A stretch of 64,000 bases of DNA from Stenopsyche tienmushanensis (GCA_008973525.1 WACJ01000516.1:1302001-1366000); one strand, 5' to 3'. Counted from the stretch's first letter, positions 1 to 12,880 are shown. Numbers and translations: made by a program. The notes: generated by a model from the letters alone, not told the origin.

Positions 1-921
1 TATGAACTTGGACGCATTAGTTCTTGAACGCACCCTGTATTAAACTCGTCTCACTGTTTATCATAACGTACAAAATAGAGTGGATTAAAGTTACCATTAA
101 ATTGGCTCCCCTTTTTCTAACAGCGTCACGTAAGATAACTTAAATAATTATCATTTGCTGATGACTGCTCTATTATCGAATGTCGCTAGATTATCGCATT
201 ATAACACAGCGTCTTTCCAGTTAATAGCCGTGCAATTTTGATTGCAGGCTGAGGTTTTAACCACATTAATATCCATCAGGACGCTATCTGATTGTGCGTC
301 GATGGTCGTACTCGGCGTGGATACGATGGCGTAATAAATAGTGATGTAGGCATATTTCCTTACAACAAAATGGATACAAACATATCGGCATATCGTCCTA
401 TGAAATATTACACCGACTCGCCTGGAAATCTATTAATTTAATCTAATTTCGCTGTTGTTGCAACTTGAGGCACGGTTAATAAAAGAAAATGATTATTCAG
501 TATTCGCTCGGGGAGCGTATTGAAGAGAGAAGAAACAAATACAACGGCTGACAGGAAATGAAGCTCCATAGAGGAGATAAATCTTTCTCACTCCGTGTCA
601 ACGAATTAGCCGTGGATCGTACTCAGCGAGAATTTTGCTCTAATTTAATTAAGTTGCTCGTCTTTTCTTTATCGAGACTTTGAAAATTGAATCGCGAATC
701 GTTATTATTAATTAACATAGAGTGAATGGATTATAGTAAGTGTTTAAAATTTTAACTTTTACCAATCCTCTGTCTCATCCGTTTGAGACATCGAATTTTC
801 CAATACTATTCCGATAGCTTCATACCACCGCACCACGTGTAGGGGTCCCAAATATTCTTAAAATCAATTGTTCGAATAACGAATATGAAATTGATTAAAT
901 ATTCGAATATTTTAGATATAT
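1..921. other. non-coding, nothing recognised
   Basis: AT-rich sequence with stops in all frames at short intervals. I see no transposon motif, RNA gene or convincing splice pair. It could be intron or intergenic DNA. Confidence 0.5.
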
Positions 922-1219
922 ACGAGGGTGATTCAAATATAACCCGGAATTTTGCGGTACAAATTTATTAATGATAAAAATACAAATAGAGTACATACTA
1001 ACTATCATTAGAAATATATTTATTCCATCAGATAAAAATCTTTTTGATCCCTTCACCGAAGAAAAGATGGGAAAAATAGCATCCTCTGTTGCGCAACTCG
1101 TAATTATTCGTTTTCTCGTAAATAACGGTGTGAAATTAAGTGAAATTTTGAGGATTTTGGTTACAAACAAATGTTATTTTGAAACTTTCAAAATTGTCCG
1201 CAATTTTATTTTTATTTAG
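922..1219 (+). pseudogene. mariner-like N-terminal relic with terminal sequence
   Basis: The stretch begins with a terminus-like block (GGGTGATTCAAATATAACCC at about 926-945) that recurs at 22,487. An open frame at 971-1219 (82 codons) follows. Its residues 37-60 (VAQLVIIRFLVNNGVKLSEI) resemble the first helix-turn-helix of mariner transposases, whose usual form is like RAVIKFL...G..P.EI. That domain binds the element's terminal repeats. The catalytic DD(34)D/E domain is missing, so the copy is dead. A second terminus at 22.5 kb implies other family members. Assignment to the Tc1/mariner superfamily is by motif memory and is moderate; the family within it is unknown. Confidence 0.45.
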
Positions 1220-1374
1220 CTTGCTGTCTAAATAACCCTCTGTTGAGAAGTAGTGAGTAGAGCATCGTAAAGAATATCTAAAGTATTACACTTTTTCAGG
1301 CGTGATCAAAGTTTTTGAATAGGTTTTGAACCTCTAATGGAGTACTATCCCAAGGCCTGGTACTCCCCCCCTCC

Positions 1375-1540
1375 ACTTATTCGAAAGAGCACTCTTGTAC
1401 ATTGAGCTCGGAGATAGACAGAGACAGAGAGAGAACGTAGCGCAGCTCGGGAGACAGAGACGGAGAGCTTCCACATCGCACGATTGACGTGCTCTTGTAT
1501 GCTATCAACAGTGTTGATTTACAATTGACATTGTTTCCAT
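1375..1540 (+). repeat. unnamed interspersed repeat R1, copy 1
   Basis: The block from CCACTTATTCGAAAGAGCAC through a GAGACAGAGA-rich core matches the reverse complement of 4,880-4,976 almost base for base. Its tail (TGCTATCAACAGTGTTGATT) matches the tail motif also seen at 59,685. Three copies in both orientations mark a dispersed element. No open frame or RNA polymerase III boxes are evident, so its class is unknown. Confidence 0.7.
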
Positions 1541-3949
1541 TATAATATTGTTTAAAAATCTGATCAATGTCTTTGATGCCAATGCAACGAGCTATTTAAT
1601 TAACAAATATTACATATATTCTGTAAAGGGAGGAACTTTTCTCGTTTCTAAATATAATGTTAATGTAATAAGCGTTGCATTTCTTCTTTCTTCCATTCCA
1701 TATTTATTCATTAATTTTAATTTTATATAATATTTTGTCATATTTTTTTGTGTAAAAGCGACAACTATTAAAAATACCGCATTCATTCTCATGAAGAAAT
1801 TTTGGTTCCTATAAAGTCAACACAAAACTTCAGAGTTTAAAGCAGCAGTGATGAATCATATTTTTTTCAAATATATTTCCTCCAATTGATGATTATATAA
1901 TGACGATTATAGTTCAAATATATGAAATATTTTTTTTTCAAAATTTTGCGAATATTTAGGGACCTACTGAAGAATTTTGGGACATTCTTCCAAGCAAATT
2001 TACCAAAGGTTCTACACATTTCTCCTTTATACAATATATATTATTATTTCAAATATCAAAGTCGACAAATGCGCCAAATGTTTGCGTATACAGTTTATCA
2101 TAGTAATTAACATATTAAAGCAATTGTCATTCTCGAACGGAATCAGTGCAGAAAATCTGATAGGTGTAATTCTGAGATAAAATTTTAGTACGCATATTTC
2201 TTCCCTAATTGGAAGGCTATTATAACATTCTTTCTCATAATTCATGAAACGATAAGATTCATTCGACGAAAAATACGGACGCTAAAATATTTTGCATAGT
2301 ACATTTATGTCAATACGTTTAATGGCACATTGTGCAATATATATTTATTTAAATATTTTTGAGGTTGGCTGTTCGTTGGGCGATGATGTCGTTTTTGCAT
2401 TTTTAAGTATCATCAAAGACTGGAATCTTTTTCTTTCGACCCTCATTTATGCCATATCGCATTTTAGGGTTGCATCTCGCACTTTCATTGACTTGCGCTC
2501 TTGAACGATTGTAAGCGTTCAAAGTGTCCAATTGGCGCTTTTTAATCGAGAGCATAATCTTTATTCCTATTTAAGTACACAATTTTGAAAGCTTTCATAT
2601 CGAATCAATTTTTGTTTAATAAAAAATACTTATTAGTGATTGCGATTCGAGAACAACAATGATTATGTACTCTTTTGATATATATTTTTTAATGATCGTC
2701 GATCGATAAATTTGCTTTAAATATATTAATATTGAGTATAATATTATTTTGTTTTTGTTAATAAAATGATTAAAAATATTTTCACCCTCTGTTCTTTTAA
2801 GAGTAACATTTTGAATAGATCGCAAGGGGTGGTTCATGAATAAAGTTGTTGAGATGCCACGATTAGTGCCGCTTTTGTCTTGTTCATTTCATTGCCTTCC
2901 TCCTACTCTTCTCACATAACTTTGGAAAGTGATCGAGTCGTAGACATCTTTTAAAACCTCTTCCTCTCTTTATTGTATTAGCTTCCCCCTTCTTAAATAA
3001 CAATGAAATTGATAGCTGATATTCCATGTACTGGAAGGGATTTAAACAAGACCGCTTCAGAGCTTATATTCAATATCATTATATTTTTAAGTCCGCATAA
3101 ATTTGTCAGTTAATAATTACATCCGGTCGTAATGGACCCTTTCGGATCCTCTTACGCGAAACGATCGTGATTCTCAGCATACGTAGAATCGACTGTTATT
3201 TAATTAAATTATTTACAAGTTTACCAAATGGCAGTTGAGACTTTGAGATGGGTATTTCGGTACAATAGGGCGGATGAGGCTGTTGATACAGATTACAAAT
3301 TGAAACAAAGCAGCGCCTTCGTCACAATGCCATTATCTTCCCCCTGTTCTGCTTAAGCAGTAGAAATTGCGGTCCCTTTAAGGATATTGTTTCATTGACC
3401 GCTTCTATTTCGAGAAATTCTACGAAAAAACGTGCGACTTTATGTATTATAAATAAAATCGCCACTTGAGGACTACTGTGTGGGGGCGATCGTTTCGCAA
3501 TATCTTCAGGATTGACTCTCAAATGGCAAACTTCGAGTACTCTTCAGCTGGCGACGGGCCTCTCACGATTCAACGATTGGAGATCAGAGACGTGCTTTTA
3601 AGCTCACCTACTTGCACTTATTCAGTTTAATTTTACTTTTGGACCTCCACAAAGGCTTCTCAAAGTCACCAAGCTGAATATAATATTCAATAAAAATATA
3701 CGGGGATTTAACCTCTTTTAAATCGTCAATATTTCAATTTATTGTGAAAATCAATTATAATTATATGCAAAATAATTTATAAACTGATTATATTCATATC
3801 ATTAAAAATTCTAGTCCTAAATTTTGCTTTTTTGATATTATAATGATTTTATTAATATCGACATGCTCATTTCAATTGCTCAAGATTGAGTTTTTTTGAT
3901 GAGTACATTACGATGAATTTTTATCACTATTCTTTATTGATATATACCT
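1541..3949. other. non-coding, nothing recognised
   Basis: AT-rich DNA with only short chance frames (all under 75 codons) overlapping on both strands. No transposase motifs, tandem array or paired splice signals were found. The stretch 3,120-3,560 is slightly richer in G+C but its frames match nothing I know. Confidence 0.45.
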
Positions 3950-3954
3950 AAAGC

Positions 3955-4410
3955 TTTTTTTGTGCGGTAGATGAGTTCCGCGTAAAATCGCATAAAAAAA
4001 TCATGACTTATATAGAAAAAGTGAAGATGCGTTCCATGAATTTTAAAAACCGCATAACTTTGAAACTGCTATATAAAATATATATAAAATCACATTATCG
4101 CGTCTTATATTTGGCATCTCAAATGTCAGATAACCACTAGAGAAATACTGATTATTTTAATTACAAACTATTATCGCTGTATGATAATTTTCATTACGAT
4201 TTTCGATATGACTTAAAATCGTTTTTTGACCTTTTGTCAGTTTCAATTTTTTTTAAATAGTTAAAAAAGTGGTTGGAATTTTAGAAAATAACTTTGGAGA
4301 ATGTATTTTTAAAAGTCGAAACATTGAAAAAATGCAAAAAAAACAAATCAAATTTTTCAAAAATCTAAACCACAATAAACCGCATAACTTCGAAATCGCA
4401 CAAAAAGAGG
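3955..4410 (-). mobile_element. family C Tigger-like repeat, short copy
   Basis: Read on the minus strand this copy is collinear with 9,595-10,515. It starts with GCGATTTCGAAGTTATGCGG (4,378-4,400), passes a CTGACATTTGAGATGCCA block (about 4,108-4,125) and reaches a second AAGTTATGCGGTTTTTAAAA block near 4,050-4,080. The hairpin right arm present in the longer copy is absent here. No coding potential remains. The link to Tigger is indirect: the same GTTATGCGG block precedes a Tigger transposase fragment at 17.8 kb. Confidence 0.6.
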
Positions 4411-4599
4411 TTTAGGGTGTACTTACAATAAGAATGACATTATTTTTTATAGCAATTCCATGTCATATGCCATTAATTTCATGCATTAACCTTTTCGTTA
4501 GTGAGCAAATTTAAAATCGATGAAGTCGTTGATATCATAATCGCTTTACACCGATTACTTTCTGTCAGCTCCTAATCAGCGTAAGACAATCTTCAATTC

Positions 4600-4976
4600 G
4601 AGGCAGAGTCAATTGTAAATAAACATTTGATAACATACAAGATCGCGTCATTTCTTTACATAAACAATGCACAAAAAATCGATTCATTTGCTCCTCCTTT
4701 AGAAGGAAATGATAATTGAACAAAGACTCATTCAACACGCAGCGAAGTTAAAAAAACAAGCATTGTCGATAGCTCGCAATTTTCGATCATTTCTTTGCGT
4801 AAACAAATAACACACTTGAAATCGAAATGATTATAAGTCGATAAATTTGGGCTTAACGATCTATACAATCATGCGAGGAACTATCCGTCTCAGTCTCCCG
4901 AACTGCGCTAAGTTCTCTCTGTCTCTGTCCGCCTCGGAGCTTCAATGCACAAGAGTGCTCTTTCTGAATAGTGAAG
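4600..4976 (-). repeat. unnamed interspersed repeat R1, longest copy
   Basis: On the minus strand this is the fullest copy of R1: the AGAGCACTCTTGTGCATTGA / GACAGAGACAGAGAGAAC block, then a block shared with 59,585-59,705 (TTTACGCAAAGAAATGA..., CTATCGACAATG). A second, diverged version of that sub-unit follows (TTTACGTAAAGAAATGA-like at 4,645-4,665 in complement), so the repeat contains an internal tandem duplication. No protein or polymerase III promoter is visible. It may be a non-autonomous DNA element or SINE-like unit; I cannot decide. Confidence 0.7.
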
Positions 4977-4984
4977 GTCATATC

Positions 4985-7900
4985 GGTTATTACCGTGAGT
5001 ACTCACGAAACGGTTAATTCAAATGTTTTTCGTTAGCTTTTTAACTGTCCGAGTTTCATTTTGATATAAATTTTCGTGATATTTTTAATGTTATTTTCAT
5101 TAATGCTTATGAATAAATGATTGTACTTCAATATCCATAACAATAATTATGGAGTTTTTAATCTTGTTCATCTAATAATAAATCTCCATCCTGATCGTAA
5201 TGCTTTCCTGTTAATTATTCTAGATGATGTATTGGTATTTGATCAATATAAAAATGATTATGATAAACGATCGATCAAAAATTGGTTTATAATTTACTAT
5301 TTGAAGGTTGTCAATTTATGATATCCTATTTGAATAAATCATTATTTACTATTCAGTATATTTGACATAAGTTTTTTGCAAATCCTGAAAGTTTATTAAG
5401 TCATTCTCAGAATTGATGGAATTTTAAAGCGTGGAATTGCTCGTAGGTGTTCTATCTCTGAGCGGTGCTCTCTAATGCCTTTTTTGAGGATCGATGGGTT
5501 TTGCGGGTGTGCCGGGGGTCTGTAAATAAAATTAGCAAAGTTGGATGAAGTTATGTGTCGTGTGCTCGTTATCGTGTCGCACACTGAAAACTCTGAAAAA
5601 AGTTGTAATGTCTGCTTGAGCGAGACTTATATTGGCGCGGGGCGTTATCAGCTGCGGGCAATGCTGCTGCCTGGTATTTATCACAGAACCCACTCCTAGA
5701 TATGAAATATTATGACAAATCGCCTCACAGTTAAGTACCTACAGTTTGTCACTCCTGAACTGGATTACTTATCAAAAACAGACACAACCACGTAGCTTAC
5801 TGAACCCGCTACCTTAACACTCTTCATTTTCGAGGTGGCCAACCGCCCATTCATATGACCGCTAATCTAATCGATTAGTCCAAAATAACTTATATTGAAT
5901 AAAAAATAAGTACTCATTGTAGCTTTATTCTCTATCTGCAACTATACTTCCATTTACATTAGCACATTAACACTAAGTCGACACTTCTTGTATACCTATT
6001 CATACCGTGTTCAAGTCAAATCGATCCTTAAAAATAAGCTGATTTATTCCTGAATTAATTAGTAAATGAACAACTTCCATTAAATGACTTTTCAAATTTA
6101 CTTTTAAATCATTTCAATTATAAACTAAAAAAAGTATTTAAATGAACGGTATTTATGTGGTTTTCTTACACTCATATACATCTTATGTTATATGTAATTA
6201 TCATATTTTTGTTAATCATAATTTTTGATTAATCAATTGACATTGATTCGTATTCATTCTACATATTTATTTATATCATTTAAGAACAATTAAATACTTT
6301 TAAGTTAGTTATAAATAAGAAATAAAATGCATGTGAAGGGTGTAGTGTACAAAAATTAAAAGGATCAAATTGTATGTGTCAACGTATTTTATCGGATATT
6401 GAGATGGAATCAACATACGTTTTATTGTTCAGATTCTATTAAATGCATCGATTACGTTCGAGTTTTATGTCCAAAGTTCGTTGTTTTTCGTCTTTAATTT
6501 TTCCAAAATTCTATTTTCTAAGCGGAAATGCCTCGAACGAAGCATACGTGTGTTATCAGCTTTTGTCTATCTTCGGAATGGAAATATGAGAAAAACAGGG
6601 TAGCTTAAACATGTAGAGCAGCTGGCTGGAGTGGAGCTGGTCACTATCACTGTTCCGCACGGTCGGGCCCTGGATATTCGTTCGTTCAACTGTGAATGAG
6701 AAGGTTTTCAGACTCGATGGGAAACCTCGATATTCTTAATGAACACAGAAAACAATCGAACCTTCAGTCATATTGTTGGAAAAAATATTCTTTTGTGTTG
6801 CGACGGAAATATTTGTTCCCGGCTTGTATTCGAATGAAAGCAGCGAGCCAATGTCCAATCGATCGTGACTTAAGAAGAGTGAAATTTTTAATTAAAAATC
6901 ACTCCGAATTGTTAGCGGCTAGAATTAAATTTTTGAGCAGATATCCGTAAAGGATGAAGGATATTTCAATTTGTTTAAATATAATTTTTCGATGTTTTTA
7001 TCAATACAATGGACGATATCGATGCGTATCAATGATAGCGCTCGTATCGATTAATAATTAGGAATAAAGGGCATGCTTGATATTTTTTTATGCCAAGACG
7101 ATTGGTATCTGCATAGAATTAAATGATTTGCATCTCATATGAATTAAGAGTGATGGAGTGCATGCATAAATGACGTGTTTGGCTGACGGTACTGGGCATT
7201 GGGTTGCTACCCCTAGGAATGGGCGGATGGGATGCTGGGAGGTGCTGGGGGTTGCCTGCCGACTGCTGATATGTCACTCATGCATCTCTCGGCCGACCGC
7301 GTCGGGACACTCCTGGTGTCCTGCTCCGTAACTTCGTTATATACCTCGAAACTGTCAAACCTCCAGAACTGACTACTCCATCTACAAAAAAATATAGTTA
7401 AAATGATATCATATTTCCATCCACTATGTTTAAAAAAATCAATTCATGCACTTGCTTTTAATACCACGCCGTTTAACTCCAATTATATATAAATTTGAAA
7501 ACTAATCATCAATTTATTTAATAGCATCATTGATCGAACGAATAGTTTAAGTATATTTATCTTAGGGTGCCCTGCCCTTGAACTAAAAGCATAAAATCGT
7601 ATAAATAATATCCTACTTTGATAAATCAGAGTTTTTGGATCGTTCATACGGACAAAGCTACGAATAAACAGCCATATAGTGTCAACCGGTACCATGAAAT
7701 CTCAGCCAAGTAATGCTAACAACCTCTTGGAAAGCATATCGAGCTGTTTGAATAAAAATGATTTCTGAGATGTACTAAATATTGACTTTTCTGAGAATTT
7801 TGCAAAAAGCATATGCTTACTGTGGTTTTGACGGTGAACAATTCAAACAAAAAAAATCCTTGGAAATAGACTATGAATAAATTTGCAATTTGTCATTCTT

Positions 7901-9400
7901 GAATTTATTATATTTTTTCCATGGATACTCGAGCGATAAATTTGATTTTTTGATAATTCCTCTATAATTATTTATTTTTTGGCCTCGTTTGGATGTTTCA
8001 AAAAGAAATGTGCCTTAAAGTCTTTTGTCAGAATATGGATTTACTCGCAGATCTAGTTGTTTTCCCAGCTTCCCGGAATACTTCCTAGCACTTCACATCA
8101 TCTGCCACCTTAGTTCAATAAATGTGACGTTTTCAAATTGAAATTTGACTGTTATTAATGAGATTCTGCAAATATTTTTGTCTGCGTCTAGATTTCAAGC
8201 GTCAAACTTTCAAACGTACAACGAATTAAACTTCAATATAACTTTGTGTGGGTCCGCGCGTGGATTGAAGTGTTAAATCGTCGACGACATAATTCCATCA
8301 TTTGCTGTAAAATAAAAACCAAGCGGAAGAATAGCTATTGGAAATTGTTCTGAAATTATTAAGACCTGATTATCATCATTTTTTAAATCTGAATTTCGTT
8401 TATTATTAGATGAAAATCATACATTTTTGAACTATAAATCTGTTATCAAAATCTGATTGTTGGAATTATTTTTACATTTATGCTTGTGCAGTGTGTGTAC
8501 ATTTAAAAAAAACACTTATTGAATCATCGAAATTGAACGTAACCGACGCACGAATACGCCATTAATTAAAAAGCAATCGCCCGGATAATCAGGAATTACA
8601 TTTTTGCAAAGAAAATGTATGCAAATAGCAAACGGCGCAGTATTTAATCGCACTCGCCGGTATCACGAAAATCTGATACGATCAATTATTTTTTTTTTTG
8701 CAATCTGGCGTGCTGTCTGAGTTCAGTCTGGCGTTTCGGTTGCTTCAACATAATCCATTATTGAAGAAGAAAAAACTATCGAAACCAGTTTATTTCCGTG
8801 GAATAACCAAAAAAGCGTTTTCGGCATGCAACAGTCGGTAAAGTTTAATTTGAAGCCGATGCTATCGCGCCACGCTTATAATGCTCGGTGATAAACTTTC
8901 CATTTCATAAAATCGGAATAAGATCTAAAACAACCCTTAAATTTTCAACATCACATAATAAAGAATCGTCCATGACAAATCGTGCATTTGGAATGAATAT
9001 TCTGATTGAAAATAGTCTAATCATTTTCTGTACGCTACGATCTATAGAAAATCGCGTAAAAATATATCGTTATAATGTGACAATGAGTTAAAGTCATTCA
9101 GAAATAATCACTTTGTGGACAATATTCGATGAGCTTTGTAAATTGGCGTGTAATAACTTTAAGTTTAAGTTTAGAAGTGACGGCGAACATGATCAGATCT
9201 ACATGTTTAATTTGACACAAATATATCTAGCCTCATCTTCAACCTATGACAATGATCTACCTAGGAGAATTTTCAGGTGAAAGATTTTTTAATGTGGTGA
9301 ATTTTCAATGCCTTCTCCATAACACTGAAAAAGGATAAAGATTATATGATGAAGATATATAAGTAAGTGGTGACATTAGCATTATTTTGAAATCCTTTTT
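4985..9400. other. non-coding, no gene recognised
   Basis: The stretch contains a few G+C-richer patches (about 5,400-5,700; 6,600-6,960; 7,170-7,350) in AT-rich DNA. The patch at 6,600-6,960 holds an 84-codon frame (6,696-6,950), but it has no recognisable domain and no upstream gene signals. I treat the patches as possible conserved non-coding DNA, not genes. Confidence 0.4.
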
Positions 9401-9404
9401 AATT

Positions 9405-9580
9405 ATTGTTGCAAATCCAGTCATTCATAGATAGCTCTGTCCAACTTTATTAAACGTCCTCAGTTTTTTAGATCTAAGAAATCTAGATATATTAGAAATA
9501 TTAATATTACCCCCTTAATTGTTGGTACGAAGACTTTTTTCCAAACCATTATAATAAAAGTTGAGTACATTCAAACTTCT
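9405..9580 (+). repeat. diverged repeat shared with 44,745-44,945
   Basis: Starting at ATTGTTGCAAATCCAGTCAT, about 170 bp align collinearly with 44,745-44,945. Shared landmarks include ATTGTTGCAAAT, a CAGT..TT block and GATCTAAGAAATC versus GATCCAGGAAATC. The copy lies directly upstream of the family C element and may be its left part. It has no coding content. Confidence 0.45.
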
Positions 9581-9594
9581 TTTTTGCAACTTTT

Positions 9595-10515
9595 TTGTGC
9601 GATTTCGAAGTTATGCGGTTTTTTTATTAAAGCATTTGTTTTAAATTTCATAGAGTACGTATCGAGATATTTTGGATAAAATAGAAAATTAACCGAAATT
9701 TGGAAAAAAATCACTTGCATCTGCTATCGCTGAATTACGACCACACCCCCAATCCAACCAGTGGTATTCTAGTCTAGAACTTTAGAAAAATAGATTTTGT
9801 TTATCATGCATTTTTTCAATTTTTGACTTTTAAAAAGACATTTTCCAAAAAATGCAAAATTCCAATTAATTAAGACGTTTTTCAACACGGTTGACATCAT
9901 ATTTCAAGTTTTAATTTATTAATTTACTTCAATCTGGCTACAAATATTTTCTATATAGCTCCCTATTATTCCTACCAGATTTATGTCAAAAAATTGAAAC
10001 TGTGATAAAATAAGGCCAAAAAATGACTTGACTGAATTTTTTTTAAACAGTTGCCATTTTGATATATTTTTTTGAGTTAGGGACTATAGTGACATCTTTA
10101 CTAATTATGAATTTTATTGTTGGCAAGAGAAAATCTACACAGAACAATGATGATACCGACACTGGGTATATTATTTCTTCCGAAGAAGAAAGCGATTTTG
10201 AGTCATATCGAAAATTTTCATACAGCGATGATAGTTTGTAATTAAAATAATTAGTATTTCTCTAGTGGATGTCTGACATTTGAGATGCCAGATGTCAGAC
10301 ATCCTTAAAACTTTATCAATAATGCGAGACAAGCTTAAAATGCTACCAAAATTATTTTTTAATTGTCTTATTGTTTTCTTGATTTTTTATTAATTTTTTT
10401 TATGCGATTATGGGTATATTTTATATAGCTGTTTCAAAGTTATGCGGTTTTTAAAAACCACGGAACCATCTTCACTTCTTCTAATGTAAATCATAGCTTT
10501 TTTTGCTTAGTATTG
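9595..10515 (+). mobile_element. family C Tigger-like element, long copy
   Basis: The copy begins with GCGATTTCGAAGTTATGCGG (9,599) and ends past a second direct GTTATGCGGTTTTTAAAAAC block (10,438). Between them a frame at 10,059-10,241 ends in an acidic tail (TGYIISSEEESDFESY), which fits the acidic C-termini common in pogo/Tigger transposases but is not diagnostic. A perfect 13-bp hairpin lies at 10,266-10,303. The short copy at 3,955-4,410 is collinear in reverse. I infer an internally deleted DNA transposon; no catalytic motif survives. Confidence 0.5.
10266..10303. repeat. perfect 13-bp inverted repeat, 12-nt loop
   Basis: GGATGTCTGACAT (10,266-10,278) is exactly complementary to ATGTCAGACATCC (10,291-10,303). 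It lies just after the acidic frame of the family C element. The homologous site in the 4-kb copy keeps only one arm. Confidence 0.85.
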
Positions 10516-12584
10516 GTATTTACAAATAGGACGTTTCAGCTTATATTGGAATTGAAATCTCGTTCAGAATTTATGCCATTAACACGAATTGAAGATTTTT
10601 TTAAAATTAAATTTATTATCACAGAGGACATAATGTTCATCAGTTTACCATTGTTTTCAGGATTTTCCACTTAGTCTAAAGTTATTTATTAATAATACCA
10701 TTCGGCATCGCAAAACTTCAAAATCGCATTAAAAAGTTGACGGTTTAACTTGATTTTGAGCTGCATTTACGAGCCTTTTTAGCACCTGAAATTACGTTTT
10801 TACTGTTGCTGATGATCTGAAGCTCGCATGTCTCAATTTGGAGGATGACGTTTATATGCAAACTTGTAATTGCTTTCGCTTAGTGCCGCATGCGATTCCG
10901 GCTGCATGTCTTATTGTGCAATTTTTTCTGATTCCATTTTTAATTAATCAGGCTTAATTGGCTTTTGGGTAAATGCGCTTAATCGCACCTGGATGGCCTT
11001 TCCATAAGAAGGTATAGGGAGCGATGCGGTAGTTTTGATTTCTCAGAAGTTAAGTCGAAAGAGTGCAGATGTCTGCAGACCGATTGTGCACGGAACAATG
11101 CGCTCGCTTCTCCAAACCCTTCGATTACGTGACACATTACAATATTTCGGATTTATTTCGCCATAAAAAATATTAAAAAAATGTATATTCATCATTATAG
11201 AAAAAAATCGTACCTCAATTCAAATTAAAAGCGCAAAAATCAAGATAATTTCAGATATTTTTACGAATTTTCCTTGGCAATATAATTTAAATAGGTACAT
11301 TGTACTTTTATTTGATCGAAGATTATTAATCAGAATTAAATTTGTATTAAATAAATAATATTTGATGCGTCATTTCCGGGTTAAGTGCATCTTCGTGTTC
11401 CGCCGATGACACGTTTATTCCGCAGAGTGCCTGACGAAGTCATTCCGTTTTTATGCATTTTATTGTGATTTTATCACTTTCTTTTCGAAACAATACCATT
11501 TATTTGTATGCTACTGTTATCCGCATAGTAGATTTACTTTTTTGTATCTTCATTATGTTTGCGTTCATTTTGTTAGAACAATAAAGAGCAAAATTATCCA
11601 AATTATGCTCATAAGTGCATAGCATGCGCGTTAAATTGCACTATTGAATGAATAAGGTTCTCACACTGTGAACATCTTCATTAACCATCGTAGGATGAAT
11701 TATTCAATCTTAAATTCTGCTAGCAAAATTTACGTATTCTACTATACATCGCTTGTTATTAAGCGATTTGAATGAAATATAATCTATTTATCATATTATT
11801 CCGATTCAGATTTCTTTCTAAATATATCTTTATATACCTCATTAAATCTGGATCGATGAATATATTATACAAAAATAAGGATAATATACATATTTATTTC
11901 AAATAATCCATTATGTTTTGATTCTCATTTATAATTATTTTCAAACGTTTCAAATCATAATATTCTAGAACTGCTATTATAAAAGTTATGGTCAAATTTA
12001 GATCGTCCAAATTGGGAAGAGAAAAGTAAAATATAAATATCTTTGTTATCTATTCGAATTTTCATTCACAAATGGATTTTTAGGGCGCCTTATGTCGTTT
12101 TGCATTAGTTTTAAATTTTCATCCTTTTCTTTATTTTTCGATCGTTCCTACAGAAATACAAACGATAAATGTGTATAAGATTTAAAAAATAAGCTTGGCC
12201 TATTCTTTTAAATTCTATAATATCAATGGTAATGTAGTGTGGGGAGAAAATGGCCCGAATCAAAAACGTTAATAGTGGTTCGTCATTAAAGTCTCGCAGC
12301 TCGATATCTCTTTTTTTTAAATCGTTTCGAATAAATTATTTCTTGAACTGAACCAGCTTTTTTTTTTAAAATCTTTTCTAATATATGTTCAGTCTTCCGT
12401 TGTCTTCGGAAGACATTTTCACGTCTTTCTGATGAAGAAACCCTCGTAATTTGAGATAACACATTTGTCGCTTAGTGTTCTATAGTGCTATTTTTCAGAA
12501 AGAGGAAATAAATAATTATTATTGTGAAATGGATTTCATTTACGAAATTAATTGAAAAAGAAGCTTTAATAACATACAATATAC
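10516..12584. other. non-coding, nothing recognised
   Basis: AT-rich sequence without motifs I can name. A third, weaker version of the family C motif (CGCAAAACTTCAAAATCGCA, about 10,707-10,726) lies near the left edge and may be a decayed terminus. Confidence 0.45.
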
Positions 12585-12880
12585 CATTCAATCATCAGAG
12601 AACTCTGGAGTATTACTGGTTTTAGCCTTCAAAACTTGGATGTCATGAATATCCATGTCATCAAAACCTTATCCACCAATTTCACGACAAATGTTTATTG
12701 TCCTTTGGTATTCATCTTCTATTGACGGTAAAAGCTTTTCTCCAGAGACTGCTTCTGATCACAGCTTTTTCCAGCAAGAATTTAAAGTGGATGGTTTTAT
12801 TTCTTTAACATGTCACAAGGTATACAAACGTGCTATATAAAACCGTGTTATACGAGGTCCGAGTGTATACGAGTATTTTT
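12585..12880 (-). mobile_element. family B Tigger-derived deletion element, copy 1
   Basis: Read on the minus strand the copy opens with ACCTCGTATAACACGG, a Tigger-style terminus, then CACGTTTGTATA. After only about 60 bp it enters transposase C-terminal codons: NSCWKKL, SEAVSGEKLLPSIEDEYQRT (residues at about 12,690-12,795) and the tail NTPEFSDD. The NSCWKKLW-type motif is typical of pogo/Tigger (DDE_1) transposases after the catalytic core. The HTH and catalytic domains are missing and one in-frame stop sits in the WKKL*SE context. The copy at 63.35 kb has the same join, so both descend from an already deleted master. Confidence 0.75.
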
